Source: Bufo bufo
Lineage: Eukaryota > Chordata > Amphibia > Anura > Bufonidae
Reading direction: 5' to 3'
NCBI RefSeq assembly: GCF_905171765.1
Contig: NC_053393.1
Span: forward strand, 186,275,921 to 186,339,920
DNA length: 64,000 nucleotides
Made by a program: the position numbers and the translations under genes. The notes below the pieces were generated by a model. It did no database searches. It worked only from the letters and a program-made list of their open reading frames with translations, and was not told where the DNA came from. Shown piece after piece: positions 43,530-55,419 of the stretch. How positions within the stretch are numbered: the first letter of the stretch is position 1; the number at the start of each line of letters is the position of its first letter.

Positions 43530-45713
43530 GGCCTCATGCACACGACCGTTGTGTGCACCCGTGGCCGTTGTGCCGTTTTCCGTTTTTTTTTCGCGGACCC
43601 ATTGACTTTCAATAAGTCCGTGGAAAAATCGGAAAATGCACCGTTTTGCAGCCGCATCCGTGATCCGTGTTTCCTGGCCGTGAAAAAAATATGACCTGTC
43701 CTATTTTTTTCACGGCCAACGGTTCACGGACGCATTTAAGTCAATGGGTCCGTGAAAGAACACGGATGCACACAAGATTGGCATCCGTGTCCGTGATCCG
43801 TGGCCGTAGTTTAGTTTTTATACAGACGGATCCGAAGATCCGTCTGCATAAAGCTTTTTCAAAGCTGAGTTTTCACTTCGTGAAAACTCAGAACCGACAG
43901 TATATTCTAACACAGAAGCGTTCCCATGGTGATGGGGACGCTTCTAGTTAGAATACACTACAAACTGTGTACAAGACTGCCCCCTGCTGCCTGGCAGCAC
44001 CTGATCTCTTACAGGGGGCCGTGATCAGCACAATTAACCCCTTCAGGTGCGGCACCTGAAAGGGTTAATTGTACTATCATATCCCCCTGTAAGAGATCAG
44101 GGCTGCCAGGCAGCAGGGGGCAGACTCTCCCCCCCCTCCCCAGTTTGAATATCATTGGTGGCCAGTGCGGCCCCCCCCCCCTCCCTCTATTGTAATAATT
44201 CGTTGGTGGCACAGTGTGCGCCCCCCCCCTCCCTCCCTCCATTGTAATAATTCGTTGGTGGCACAGTGTGCGCCCCCCCCTTCCTCCCTCTATTGTAATA
44301 AATCGTTGGTGGCACAGTGTGCGCCCCCCATTGCCCCCCCCCCTCCCTCTATAGCATTAACAACGTTGGTGGCCAGTGTGCGGCCTCCCATCTCCCCCCC
44401 CCCCATCATTGGTGGCAGCGGAGTTCCGATCGGAGTCCCAGTTTAATCGCTGGGGCTCCGATCGGTAACCATGGCAACCAGGACGCTACTACAGTCCTCG
44501 TTGCCATGGTTACTTAGAATTAGTACAATAGTTGAAGAGTCATACTTACCTGCTGCTGCGATGTTCGTGTCCGGCCGGGAGCTCCACCTACTGGTAAGTG
44601 ACAGTGACAGGTCTGTGCGGCGCATTGCTAAATGAACCGTCACTTACCAGTAGGAGGAGCTCCCGGCCGGACACGAACATCACAGCTCCCAGGTAAGTAT
44701 GAATCTTGTACTATTGCTAGTAACCCGCTGCCACCAATGATCGGGGGGGGGGGGGGGGGCGCAAGATGGGAGGCCGCACACTGGCCACCAATGTTGTTAA
44801 TGCTATAGAGGGAGGGGGGCCAATAATTGCCACCAACGATTTATTACAATAGAGGGAGGAAGGGGGGGGGGGGCGCACACTGTGCCACCAACGAATTATT
44901 ACAATAGGGGGGGGGAGGGGGGGCGGGGGGGGGCACACTGTGCCACCAACGAATTATTACAATAGAGGGAGGAAGGGGGGGGGGCGCACACTGTGCCACC
45001 AACGATTTATTACAATGGAGGGAGGAAGGGGGGGGGGGCCGCACTGGCCACCAATGATATTCAAACTGGGGAGGGGGGGGGTCTGCCCCCTGCTGCCTGG
45101 CAGCCCTGATCTCTTACAGGGGGATATGATAGTACAATTAACCCCTTCAGGTGCGGCACCTGAGGGGTTAATTGTGCTGATCACGGCCCCCTGTAAGAGA
45201 TCGGATGGGCAGTCATGTACACAGTTTGTAGTATATTTTAACTAGAAGCGTCCCCATCACCATGGGAACGCCTCTGTGTTAGAATATACTGTCGGAAATG
45301 AGGTTTCACGATCTAACTCATATCCGACAGTATATTCTAACATAGAGGCGTTCCCATGGTGATGGGGACGCTTCAAGTTAAAATATACCATCGGATTGTA
45401 GAAAACTCCGATCTGATGGTATAAAAGGGACTCCGGACTTTACATTGAAAGTCAATGGGGACGGATCCGTTTGAAATGGCACCATATTGTGTCAACGTCA
45501 AACGGATCCGTCCCCATTGACTTGCATTGTAATTCAGGACGGATCCGTTTGGCTCCGCACGGCCAGGCGGACACCAAAATGACTTTTTTTTTCATGTCCG
45601 TGGATCCGCCAAAAATCAAGGAAGACCCACGGACGAAAAAACGGTCACGGATCACGGACCTACGGACCCTGTTTTTGCGGACCGTGAAAAAAAACGTTCG
45701 TGTGCATGAGGCC
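43530..45713. mobile_element. Foldback Harbinger-type element B (2184 bp)
   Basis: Ends GGCCTCATGCACACGACCGT and TTCGTGTGCATGAGGCC, flanked by TAA (43527-43529, 45714-45716). Same architecture as element A at 24189-26444: a long inverted repeat with arms from about 43830 to 44640 and from 44645 to 45440. Each arm contains the GTCCCCATCACCATGGGAAC-type module, a CACAATTAACCCCTTCAGGT stem, G- or C-homopolymer-rich tandem units with GTTGGTGGCACAGTGTGCG, and CCGATCGGAGTCCC. No coding. Confidence 0.87.
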
Positions 45714-45959
45714 TAAGGCTGAGGTTTCCTCAGTTCTGGGTCAGCTCTCCTGGTGTGTGTTGTCTTGTCCTGCTCCTGGTTTGTACTTTCTCTCCCATGC
45801 TGCTGACCCATGGGATCCGTGTCTGTCTGTCTGTGCTCTGTGGGTTTCCCTACTTGTTCATTTGCGTCCTCTTTCCCGTCCATTTTGATGTCTTCCTTCC
45901 TGTCTTTCTGTTATCTGTTCTGTCAGTTATGTTTTAGTTACTTTGTGTTTATTCTGATG

Positions 45960-46255
45960 TCTGTGTTCAGCAAGCCTTTGCAGCAGAGTGGCATGACAAG
46001 GCCATGCAGTTTACTACTGGTGGAGCAAGTCCTTCTCTGCTCATTGCCACTCCTGCTCCCTTGCGTGAACTCCTGCTTGTATTATTAGTTGCCCTGTTTT
46101 GTATTCATATGTCTGTGTTCAGCAAGCCTTTGCAGCAGAGTGGCATGACAAGGCCATGCAGTTTACTACTGGTGGAGCAAGTCCTTCTCTGCTTATTGCC
46201 ACTCCTGCTCCCTTGCGTGAACTCCTGCTTGTATCATTAGTTGCTCTGTTTTGTA
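45960..46255 (+). repeat. 152-bp tandem duplication inside the LTR
   Basis: Two nearly identical units start TCTGTGTTCAGCAAGCCTTT at 45960 and 46112. They differ at only a few bases, so the duplication is recent relative to the LTR's other changes. The overlapping 80-90-codon frames come from this duplication. Confidence 0.93.
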
Positions 46256-46644
46256 TTTACCTGTATGTTATGTATGCCTATGTTCCGTCGGTACCTTCTG
46301 GTACCTGTTGTCCATTCGCTCCTGCTGTCACTGTCTAGGTCACGCTCCAGAGTGGACCCTGGCAACTTCCTGCGGCTAAGTCTAACCCTACCATCTAGGG
46401 CTCTAGTGAAAACCAGGAGTTGCTTAGTTACGCCCCTCTGGAGTATTACTAGACAGTGGCGCAGTGGGGGTTTTCTCCCACTGTGCTGACGGTACATAGA
46501 GCTCATGTTTTCTCTGTGCTGCCTTTCATGTTTTTGTTTGTGCAATAAACTCTTATGTGTCTGTACCTGATTTCCGTTTATTGCTTGACGACGCGGTGGT
46601 TTCTCCTGGGACCTCCAACTCGTGACAAAGTGCCTTTATGTTCA

Positions 46645-49600
46645 TCAGCTTTCCTCTGGTGGAGTCGAGAAGTCATGGTCAATCCAGGCCTTGTTCCTTT
46701 TTGCAAGAGTCAACCTGTCAGCATTTTCAGTTGAAAGGCGGATACGCTTATCTGTTATAATGCCACCATCAGCACTAAATACCTGCTCAGACAAAACGCT
46801 GGTGGCAGGGCAGGCCAGCACCTCCAAGGCATAGAGCGCCAGTTCGTGTCATGTGTCCGGCTTGGATACCCAGTAGTTGTAAGGCACTGAGGGATCATTA
46901 AGGACGCTGCCATAGTCTGCTATGTACTCCTTCACCATATTCCCAAATTTTTCCCTCCTTGTGACACTAGGCACATCAGGATAAGGGTGCTGGCGGGTTG
47001 TCATGAAACTGTCCCAGGCTTTGGAGAGTGTTGCCCTGTCTCTTTTGGAACTGCTGTGTGTTCCCCTCGTATTCCCTCCTCGGTTGGCCAAGGAAGTACG
47101 GGCTTCACCAGCGTTGTCAGATGGAAATTTTTTGAGCAATTTTTCAACAAGGATCTTCTGGTTTTGCACAGTTTTGTTAGTCCTCTCCACCAGAGGAATG
47201 AGAGATGAGAAGTTATCTTTGTAGTGGGGGTCGAGAACACCCACGCTGAACAGATGGATTTAAACTTCAATGGGTAGTAGAGTAGTACCCTCTGTAGCAG
47301 AGGCAACTGTCTCCTGCTTCTCCTCCTGCTCCTCCTCTTCATCGTTTAATTCGTGCTGAGAAGACAAAATGAGGGTGGGCTGGCTATCACCCTGTGTAAT
47401 GTCTTCCCCCATTTCCACCTCTTCCACATGCAAAGCGTCGTCCTTAATTGTGAGCAGCGAGTGTTTGAGTAGACACAGAAGTGGGATGGTTATGCTGATA
47501 ATAGCGTTATCGCCGCTCATCATCTGTGTTGATTCCTCAAAGTTTCTTAAAACTTCACAGAGGTCAGATATCCATGCCCACTCCTCCCTTGTGAATAGCG
47601 GTAGCTGACTGGAAAGGCGATGACCATGTTGCAGATGGTATTCCACTACTGCCCTCTGCTGCTCACAAAGCCTGGCCAACATGTGGAACGTCGAGTTCCA
47701 GTGCGTGCTCCCGTCGCACAACAGACGGTGAGCTGGCAATTTCAATCGCTGCTGCAGCGTTGACAGACCGGCTGAAGCTGTTTATGACTTGTGGATTTGA
47801 GGAAATGGGCACACACGCGGCTCACCTTCACCAGTAGCTGAGGTAAATTGGGATTGGTTTTGAGAAACCGCTGAACCATTAAGTTTAAAACGTGGGCTAG
47901 GCATGGGATGTGTTTGAGCTTGCCAAGCTCCAAAGCCGCCACCAAGTTGCGGCCATTATCAGACACAACCATGCCTGGTTCTAGGTTGAGTGGCGAGGAC
48001 CACAGCTCAGTCTGGTCTCTTATCCCCTGCCACAGCTCTGCGGTGGTGTGCTGTTTGTCCTCTAAGCATATCAGCTTCAGCACGGCCTGTTGCCGCTTAT
48101 CCACTGCAGTGCTACACTGCTTCCAGCTACCGACTGATGACTGACTTGTGCTGCACGTGGATAATGCGGAGGTGGAAGTGGAGGAGAAGGAGAAGTGGGG
48201 GTTGGAGCCACTAACGTAGATGCTGGCGGAAACCCTGATTTATGTAGGACCCGCAATTCTTGGCGTTGGTAGCACCTGTGCCATCCCAGGGTACGACTCA
48301 CTCCCGGCCTCCACAACGTTCACCCAGTGTGTCAGGGAAATGTAGCGTCACTGGCCAAAAGTACTTGTCCATGTGTCAGTCATTAAGTGGACCTTTTGAA
48401 TAACTGCTTTGGTCAGGGCACGGGTGATGTTATGGGACACATGCTGGTGTAAGGCTGAAAAATATTGGCGGCTAGGGACAGAGTACCATGGGACAGCCGC
48501 TGTAATCAGGCTGAGGAAAGCCTCAGTGTCCACAAGCCTAAATGGCAACATTTCTAGGGCCAGCAATTTGTAAAGGTGCGCATTTTGTGCTATGGTCTGT
48601 GGGTGGGTGGCTGGGTATTTGCGCTTGCGTTTGCGGGTGGCTGGGGTAAGGACATTTGTAGGCAGCGCTGGTACACGGAAGTGGATGTGGTGGCTGATGG
48701 TGCTTGCAAGGGTCCAGGTGCAGGGCGGGAGGCATCTGGACCTGCGCCTTTGACAGTGGATTGGCCAGCATGTAACACAGGGGAAAAGAAGGCAGTGGTG
48801 TGACCCGCAGACACAGATTGTGGACCCAGGCATTCGGCCCACCTATAACTGTGCTTTGATGCCATGTGGCGGATCATGCTGGTGGTGGTGAGTTTGCTAG
48901 TGTTCATGACCCCTGCTCATTTTTGTATAGCACAGGTTGCAAATTACAATTCTTTTGTCGTTCACACTTTCCTCAAAAAAGTGCCAGACTGCGGAACACC
49001 TACCCCTTGGCAAGGGAGATTTCCACAAGGGGGTGCTCCAGGGAACAGTTGTGGGCCTGTTTGGTGTGGCCCACCTTCTCCCACTGCCTCTTCCAGCCTG
49101 TTGCGGTGCAGCAGATCCCTCCACCTCTGTACTGCTGTCCTCGCTCGGCTTTCCACCTAGGAAAGTCACCTGGGTCAGTGACTTCATCACTTCATCGTCC
49201 ACCACCTCCTCTTCCACTTCCTCACTCTGCTCATCCTCCTGACTTGTTGACCTAACCACAACCTCAGTGATTGACAACTGTGTCTCATCCTCTTCATCAA
49301 CCTATTGAGACAGTAATTGCGTTGAGTTATTGGCAACTGTGTCTCATTATCATCCACCTCATTAAACAGTAATTGCTGTTCCCCACCATCATCTTCTTGT
49401 GATTGTGGATGCTCAAGAGTTTGGGAATCAGGGCATAAGATCTGTCCCTATTCAAGCGTGCTTGGCGAGACGGCCAAATCAAGGAATGGCGCTGAAAAGA
49501 GCTCCTCGGAATATCCGAGTGTGGGATCACTTGTTTGCCCAGACTCTCCATGGTAGGATAAAGGAGGATCAGGGTGAGGATTGGTTTGGGCAGACTCTTG

Positions 49601-49788
49601 GCTACTGAGATTGGACTTGGTGGAAGACAGGTGCTTAAGCGACTGGAAGCATTATCTGCTGCAATCCAACCGAACACCTGGTCGCACTGGTCTGACTTCA
49701 AGAGTGGTGTCCTGCACCGCCCTGCAAACTGGGACTTGAAGCTAGGTATCGTGGATGATTGTTTTTCTTGTGCTCTGGCAGCAGGCAC
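46645..49788 (-). pseudogene. hAT transposase, family A copy 2, frameshifted but nearly complete
   Basis: Read right to left: N-terminal basic and Ser-rich part (49788-49327, MPAARAQEKQSSTIPSF); acidic stretch and first half of a BED finger (49277-48897, CNLCYTKMS); second half in another frame (48907-48590, SMIRHMASKH); first catalytic site (48348-48842, HLMTDTWTSTFGQ); second (47742-48104, MVVSDNGRNLVAALELGK, then PCLAHVLNLMVQ); conserved core (47260-47745, HWNSTFHMLARLCEQQR); PHYKDNFSSLIPLVE block (46849-47244); dimerisation region (46645-46827, LACPATSVLSEQVFSA, GGIITDKRIRLSTE). Frame changes separate nearly every block, including one inside the zinc finger near 48900. It serves as the reference for what copy 1 has deleted. 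Non-functional. Confidence 0.88.
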
Positions 49789-50089
49789 AGTTTCTCCGCT
49801 CCCAGGGCCACAGCCTCTGTGTGCACCATCAGCATCACAGCCACTGCCCTATCCCTTATTGCTCGCCTTTTTCATATTAAATGTTATATATGATTTAAAG
49901 TCTGTCACACGTACAGTAGCGTCGGATTTGGAAGTGTATGCGCAAATTTAAAAAGGTATTTTGGATGTGGAAACGTCACACAGGAGATATCCCGCAGCTA
50001 ATGTCAATGCTGTCACCAGCGGCTAATGAAAAATTACAGGGAATGTCACAGGTGTTTGAGATGACAAAACGTTGTACAGGAGAGTTACC

Positions 50090-50712
50090 ACTGGTCTGCA
50101 GCGTCTACGCAAAAAAGTACACTGTATGTCACATATACATTTTTGAAGCACACACGTTACACTGCAGATGTGGCACTGGTTATGTCACTGTCAGAAGTGG
50201 ACACCGTCTATTGAAAAAGTACACTGTATGTCCCAGATATTTTTTGGATGCGCACACTTTACACTGGAGATGTGGCGCAGCTAATTTCACTGTCCGCAGC
50301 GGACACCGTTTACGGAAAAAGTACACTGGATGTCACAGATATTTTTTGGATTCTCACGCAACACAGGAGATGTGGCGCGGATAATTTAAATGTCTGCAGC
50401 GGACACAGTCTACAGAAAAAATACACTGGATGTAACTGATATTTTAGGGATGCACACAATTTACACAGGAGATGTGGCATAGATAATTAAACTGTCCGCA
50501 GCGGACACCGTCTACGGAAAAAGTACACTGGATATCACTGATATTTTAGGGATGCGCACACTTTACACAGGAAATGTGGCGCGGATAATTTACATGTCCG
50601 CAGAGGACACTGTCTATGGAAAAAGTACACTGGATGTCACTGATATTTTAGGGATGTGCACACTTTACACAGGAGATATGGCGCGGATAATTTAACTGTC
50701 CGCAGCGGACAC
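50090..50712 (-). repeat. 5' subterminal minisatellite of hAT family A copy 2
   Basis: Six or seven units of about 100-105 bp. Each contains AAAAAGTACACTGGATGTCA, GATATTTTAGGGATGCGCAC, TTTACACAGGAGATGTGGCG and AATTTAACTGTCCGCAGCGG. Copy 1 has only two units (1775-1960). The array ends abruptly near 50712, where the hAT is truncated. Confidence 0.9.
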
Positions 50713-51296
50713 CTGCAGTAAGCCACATGGAGATGGAGAGGGTTTCTTCCAGTACAAAGCCATCAATGACCTGGCGACTGATAGTAAATGCAAACATAAA
50801 TACTTACTTGAATGAGGGCTTTTAGATCCTTGGCAAAAAAAGCATAATTTTATGGAAGCTGGAGTTGTTCTCTTTCATGTTACCATACTTGCGACATTAT
50901 ATAATATATGCATGTCCAGTATTGGTTAATAAGCAAATAACGCCACCACATATGGATGAAAGACCCTAAAGTCCTTCCCACATAGACACACACAATACTT
51001 CTAGTAATAAACAAACTTTATTTTCCGTGTTTAAACCAACATCAAATTATGAAAAAATGAGGTATTAGAAGGTTTTTTGAAACATATAGCAAATACAATA
51101 ATGATGCTTATAAAAAATAAACCATAAACATCAATATTATTTATAATGAGCTTGATTATGTTTTTGTTCAAAAAAAACTCAGCCCACAAGCCCACGTCAA
51201 GGGTACTCATTCTCTTGCGAGTCCCTACACTCAACTATGACATAAATTACACAAGCTATCTAGAAAACAAAAAAATACTAGCGAGCACAGAAGAAA
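50713..51296. other. Unassigned DNA left of the Harbinger gene
   Basis: Mostly AT-rich, probably including the 3' part of the Harbinger element, whose left terminus I could not place. AATAAAC-type words (for example near 51007) could serve as nothing on the minus strand. A minus-strand signal TTTATT-complement lies near 51110. No terminal repeat matching the right side was found. Confidence 0.3.
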
Positions 51297-53002
51297 TCAA
51301 ACACTGCCACGAATAGCGTCCCTCTGCCATGGCAAGGACCACTCTGGGCTGAAAAAGTAGTCTGCATAGAGTTCTCGAACTACAATGCCTGCAGTCCCAG
51401 GTCGTCTATGCAGGGTCCTATCCAAACCCAAACCTGGTGTCGTAGGAAAATCTTCCATGTCAACAGAAGAGGAAGCCTCGTGAATCCTGGTGAAGTTGTG
51501 TAGAACAACACAAGCTTGAATCACCAGGGTAGCATTCTCCGGATCCATCTGTATGGATGACAAAAACACCCTCCACTTGTTTGAGAGTATCCCGAAAGTG
51601 CACTCAACATATCGACGGGCACGAGTCAACTGGTAGTTGAAAATACGCCTCCTGACATCCAAACCACGCTTTGGGAAGGGCTGCATAACATGGTGAGTCA
51701 ATGCAAACCCTTCATCCGCCACTATGACAAATGGAGCCGGCGGACCAGCAGATCCAGGCAGTCTTCTGGACTCGGGCAGGGCAAGCTGGTTGGCACGAAG
51801 CGGCTCACCCATTCTAGAAGCACTAAAGATGCGAGCATCTGCTGTGCTTCCATAGGCCCCGATATCAACCATTATAAACCGATAGTTACTGTCAGCAACA
51901 GCCATAAGCACTACCGAAAAATATTGCTTATAATTGAAGAATCGGGACCAGGAGTGAGGAGGCGTCTTCACATGGATGTGCTTGCCATCCAGTGCCCTGA
52001 GGCAGTTGGGAAACTGCGCTGAAATATTGAAGCCCTCAGCGATCCGAACCCAATCCTCCGTCTTGGGCTGTGGCATCACCGTCTCTCGGAGTTGGTGCCA
52101 GATGACCTGGCAAGTGTGACGCACAATCCGAGAAATGGTTGAGGTTCCCAAAAGAAACTCAAAATGCAGGGATGCAAATGAGTTCCCAGTTGCAAGGAAT
52201 CTGTTGAAAAATAAAGACAAATAAAATATCAATAAGCAGCTAAAAAAAGTTAACTAACAATACATCATTTGTCTAATGTTTGATATGAGACACATGGGTA
52301 CAACTGACCAAAACACTTTCAGAAATTGGGGTGTGGGCACTACTCGCACCAACTATGCTACAGCAACTGTGTTTACAAAATTTACATGCAGAATGTATAG
52401 GCGACTTCAAGCATGATGTGAACATTCGGCATGATGATGATATTAGCCAAAAAAATAATTAACAATTTTAACATACACGACTACCTTTAATCTGGCCAGG
52501 TTATGTGTCAGTCAGTTAACCACTAAAATATATTTGAGAATTGGGCAAACATATTATGGAAAAAGAAAGGTGACTTCTACAAACATTAGCACATGTCTAA
52601 CACCAGCCATTTCCAGAAACATGTTACTGATGACATAAGCCATGCAGTTTGAACTATGACTAAAAGATATAGCTTACCTCAACGTGACAATGAGCCTTTC
52701 CTCAGGAGTAATGCTGCGCCTCATATTGGTGTCCATGAAGGTAAGGACAGTACGTAGAGACAACAGCAAGCTATCAAATGTAGACACTAACATCCGACAG
52801 AACGCAAAAACTTCTCAGGATGCTGCCGAAGATCTTGGTAGAGGGTATGAAAGTGTCCTTTCCGGTAGCGTTGGGAAGCAATCGGATGAACCCAAAATCG
52901 CCGCCTTCCAGTCGGTTCCTCATCCAACAAAACTGAGCGCTGTCCCCATCGCCGAGAAACTAGCCAGTGCAGTAAAACTTCTTCCTCAGAGTCATCCGCC
53001 AT
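51297..53002 (-). pseudogene. PIF/Harbinger nuclease-transposase gene, two exons, exon 1 frameshifted
   Basis: HARBI1-like DDE transposase. Exon 1 (53002-52678) starts MADDSEEEVLLHWLVSRR and contains RRRFWVHPIASQRYRKGHFH and TLYQDLRQHPEKF. It then continues, in another frame, as CRMLVSTFDSLLLSLRT and TNMRRSITPEERLIVTLR. A run of five T after GAGAAG (near 52798) appears to have lost one base. Exon 2 (52200-51297) resumes with FLATGNSFASLHFEF and holds the DDE_Tnp_4 core: RALDGKHIHVKTP (first Asp), VIVADEGFALTHHVM (second Asp), RRYVECTFGILSNKWR (Glu). The intron (52677-52201) has donor AG|GTAAGC and acceptor TTTTTCAACAG|A, and it joins TLR to FLATG exactly as the family requires. Exon 2 is intact. 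The partner Myb/SANT protein of Harbinger elements was not found. Confidence 0.88.
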
Positions 53003-53199
53003 GATAAAACCAAGACGCAACAAGGAAAAAGCCAAGACCAGCAAAGCCAAGCAACCAAACGCACCTCTGTACCCTGTAAAGACTACAGAAAATGGCCACC
53101 AAACAAACCACAGGTGACCATCATATATACCTGTATCCTGGGTGTGGATATTTAAATCTCACCTTTTATTTTTTGTTCATTTTTGTTACATTAGTTTTG

Positions 53200-53323
53200 T
53201 TTTTTTGCGGTCCGCGAAAAAAACGGAAGACACACGGAAACACAATGGATGCAAAAACGAAAATGGATCACGGAACGGAACCCCATTTTGCGGACCGCAA
53301 ATAAAAACTGTCGTGTGCATGAG
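53200..53323. mobile_element. Harbinger-type terminus near the transposase start
   Basis: The right edge AAAACTGTCGTGTGCATGAG is followed by TTAA (53324-53327). It matches the terminal repeat of the local MITEs (CTCATGCACACGAC on the other strand). Inside are GCGGTCCGCGAAAAA, GGAAGACACACGGAAAC and ATTTTGCGGACCGCAAA, the same words as in MITEs 34221 and 24189. It lies about 200 bp upstream of exon 1 of the Harbinger gene. It could be the 5' end of that transposon or a separate truncated MITE. Confidence 0.6.
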
Positions 53324-53327
53324 TTAA

Positions 53328-54586
53328 GCACAGAGTTGGTTGAGCTTTTTTCTTTGATGGTATAATTTACACAGCATTTGTCTGAAATATTTTAACATTG
53401 CTTACGTTGGTTTCTAAAAAGCATTGATATCCTCCTTGCATTTGTGTCCCTTGTAGTAGTATGGGACCTCTCACACATCATGTTCAGGACATCCACTTTC
53501 CTATATGCTTTTTATATCAAGATGATGTAAAATTATGGAACATAAGATACAAGAAACCCATCCTTTGTCACCTTCCCTTGTGCCACAATCCTCCTTTTGA
53601 TTCAAAGTAGAGTCTTGAAAATTAGATTTCCTATGGAAATTTAACCAGTGAACCATAATTACAAAATCAGAGCTTTTTGGGATGTCTTTTGCATCTTGCT
53701 GAGCTAATTGTCTTTAGCTATCTGCACTGCATGTTGAGCAAACATCTGGTCAGCCATTATCATTCCAGCATTCTGTGACTGTCATGTTTTGGCAACGCTA
53801 TGGTCCTGCTATGGCAATAGTGCCTTTATCAGTGCTGGTGGCTGGGCAGTTGTTCAATCCTCCGTCTTTAGAGTCAACTTTCCTATGATGATGTTGGCCG
53901 AACGTTGCAGGAATTCCTATACGTCAAAAAGCTCTTTATCTATTCTCATCTGCTTAGGCTGTTGACAGTACACTCCCTTTTGTTTCAGTTTGTGGATGCT
54001 GATGCCTTCCACACATTGATAGCTGTAGGGTAGAACCAAGGGGATCCCATTAATCGGTAAAGGAAACTACTGGGGACATCAGTACTGTGTGGGGCACTAA
54101 GGGGGCTACCAATACTGTTAGGTATAAAATAGGAACAACATTACTACTTGAGGGGGCATTAAGAAGGCATTATTACTATTTGGAGCTAAAGAGGAGCACT
54201 GTTTCACTGTTAAGAAACCAGATCAGAGGACCTCTGTGAAAAGGGAGGAGGATGTCTTGCTGGTTGTTCACTGGGAGTGAGTGTGGGATGGTATGGTAAA
54301 CCCTGACCCAATGTCCTGCATTCTGGCAGGGACTTGGGATGGGAGGAGGACTTGGAGTAGGGATGAGTGTACAGTAAGACTGCTCTGTCGTCAATCATTA
54401 TTTTTTCATAGTCAGTTGTTTGAAATATATTGGAGAGTGGAAGTCCCTTTCATATATTATGAAGAGACTTAAAATTGAACACCTCTGCACTGTTATATAT
54501 TTATGATGGTTCATTTGCTTCCTAAATGCAAAATTTAGCAATTTTCTATGTAGTCTTTATTAAAGGGAGTTTGCAAAAAACAAGGG
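53328..54586. other. Unassigned DNA
   Basis: No supported gene, terminal repeat or recognised family in about 1.26 kb. A possible T2-like left end (TTAAAGGGAGTTTGC) lies at 54560, just before the next foldback, without a matching right end. Confidence 0.45.
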
Positions 54587-55326
54587 TTAAAGGGCTTCTG
54601 TCACCCCACTAAACTAATTTTTTTTTTGTGTACTTATAATCCCTATGCTGCGATATATCTATACATTATGTTATTAATCATTTTCGTTAAGTAGATATGT
54701 CAAAAAACATACTTTTATAATATGCTAATTACCTGTCTACCAGCAAGTAGGGCGTCTACTTGCTGATAGCAGCCGCAAAAAAACGCCCCGTCCTCCTGTT
54801 GATTGACAGGGCCAGCCGCGATCTCCTCCTCCGACTGGCCCTGTCAGCATTTCAAAAATCGTGCGCCTGTGTTGATTCGGCGCAGGCGCTCTGAGATAAG
54901 GAGGCTCGCCTCCTCAGCACTCCCTCAGTGCGCTTGCGCCGATGACGTCACCGAAAGAGAAGACGTCATCGGCGCAGGCGCACTGAGGGAGTGCTGAGGA
55001 GGCGAGCCTCCTTATCTCAGAGCGCCTGCGCCGAATCAACACAGGCGTGCGATTTTTGAAATGCTGACAGGGACAGTCGGAGGAGGAGATCGCGGCTGTC
55101 CCTGTCAATCAACAAGAGGAGGGGGCGGTTTTTTGCGGCTGCTACCAGCAAGTAGATGCCCTACTTGCTGGTAGACAGGTAATTAGCATATTATAAAAGT
55201 ATGTTTTTTGACATATCTACTGAGCGAAAATGATTAATAACATAATGTATAGATATATTGCAGGATAGGGATTATAAGTACACAAAAAAAAAATATGAGT
55301 TTAGTGGGGTGACAGAAGCCCTTTAA
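54587..55326. mobile_element. Foldback T2/Kolobok-like MITE (740 bp)
   Basis: TTAAAGGGCTTCTGTCACCC at the left and its complement ending CCCTTTAA at the right. Nearly the whole element is palindromic, meeting near 54955 around GATGACGTCACCGAAAGAGA. The arms carry CTACCAGCAAGTAGGGCG and GGCGCAGGCGCTCTGAGATA, and it belongs to the same family as 21391-22176. The two mirror-image 64-codon frames are artefacts of the palindrome. The gap to 55419 holds nothing assignable. Confidence 0.82.
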
Positions 55327-55419
55327 GAGCAGCAGCCAAATCAGGTTTACCAGAGCTAGGGTTGTGGAATGCAGCAGCTGAGCTGAAAGACTCCAGATCC
55401 AAGGTGGTCAAAATGAACG

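Larger units (their letters stand above)
43343..46627 (+). mobile_element. Solo LTR (Gypsy-like) with nested foldback element
   Basis: Starts TGTCACAGCC and ends CAACTCGTGACA, so it has the TG..CA ends of an LTR, flanked by a perfect 5-bp duplication AAGTG (43338-43342 and 46628-46632). A GCAATAAACTC polyadenylation signal near 46541 sets the plus orientation. No gag or pol and no second LTR are present, so it is a solo LTR left by recombination. Without the nested element it is about 1.1 kb. It lies inside hAT family A copy 2, in the hAT 3' region. The superfamily is inferred from TGTCAC..GTGACA ends. Confidence 0.85.
42986..50712 (-). mobile_element. hAT family A copy 2, minus strand, split by a solo LTR
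   Basis: Reverse-oriented relative of the element at 1142-5981. From right to left: 5' minisatellite (50712-50090), transposase gene (49788-46645), then 3' sequence interrupted at 46627-43343 by a solo LTR, continuing into the 3' minisatellite (43160-42998). The join is exact: CATTTAAAGTG before the LTR and AAGTGCC after it reproduce the uninterrupted text of copy 1 near 4570. Neither terminal inverted repeat is present, so both ends are truncated. It keeps the central transposase region that copy 1 lost. Confidence 0.9.

Noticed and set aside
52684..53004. 106-codon plus-strand frame opposite Harbinger exon 1
   Set aside because: Antisense shadow. The minus strand carries RRFWVHPI, TLYQDLR and TPEERL with matching splice sites.
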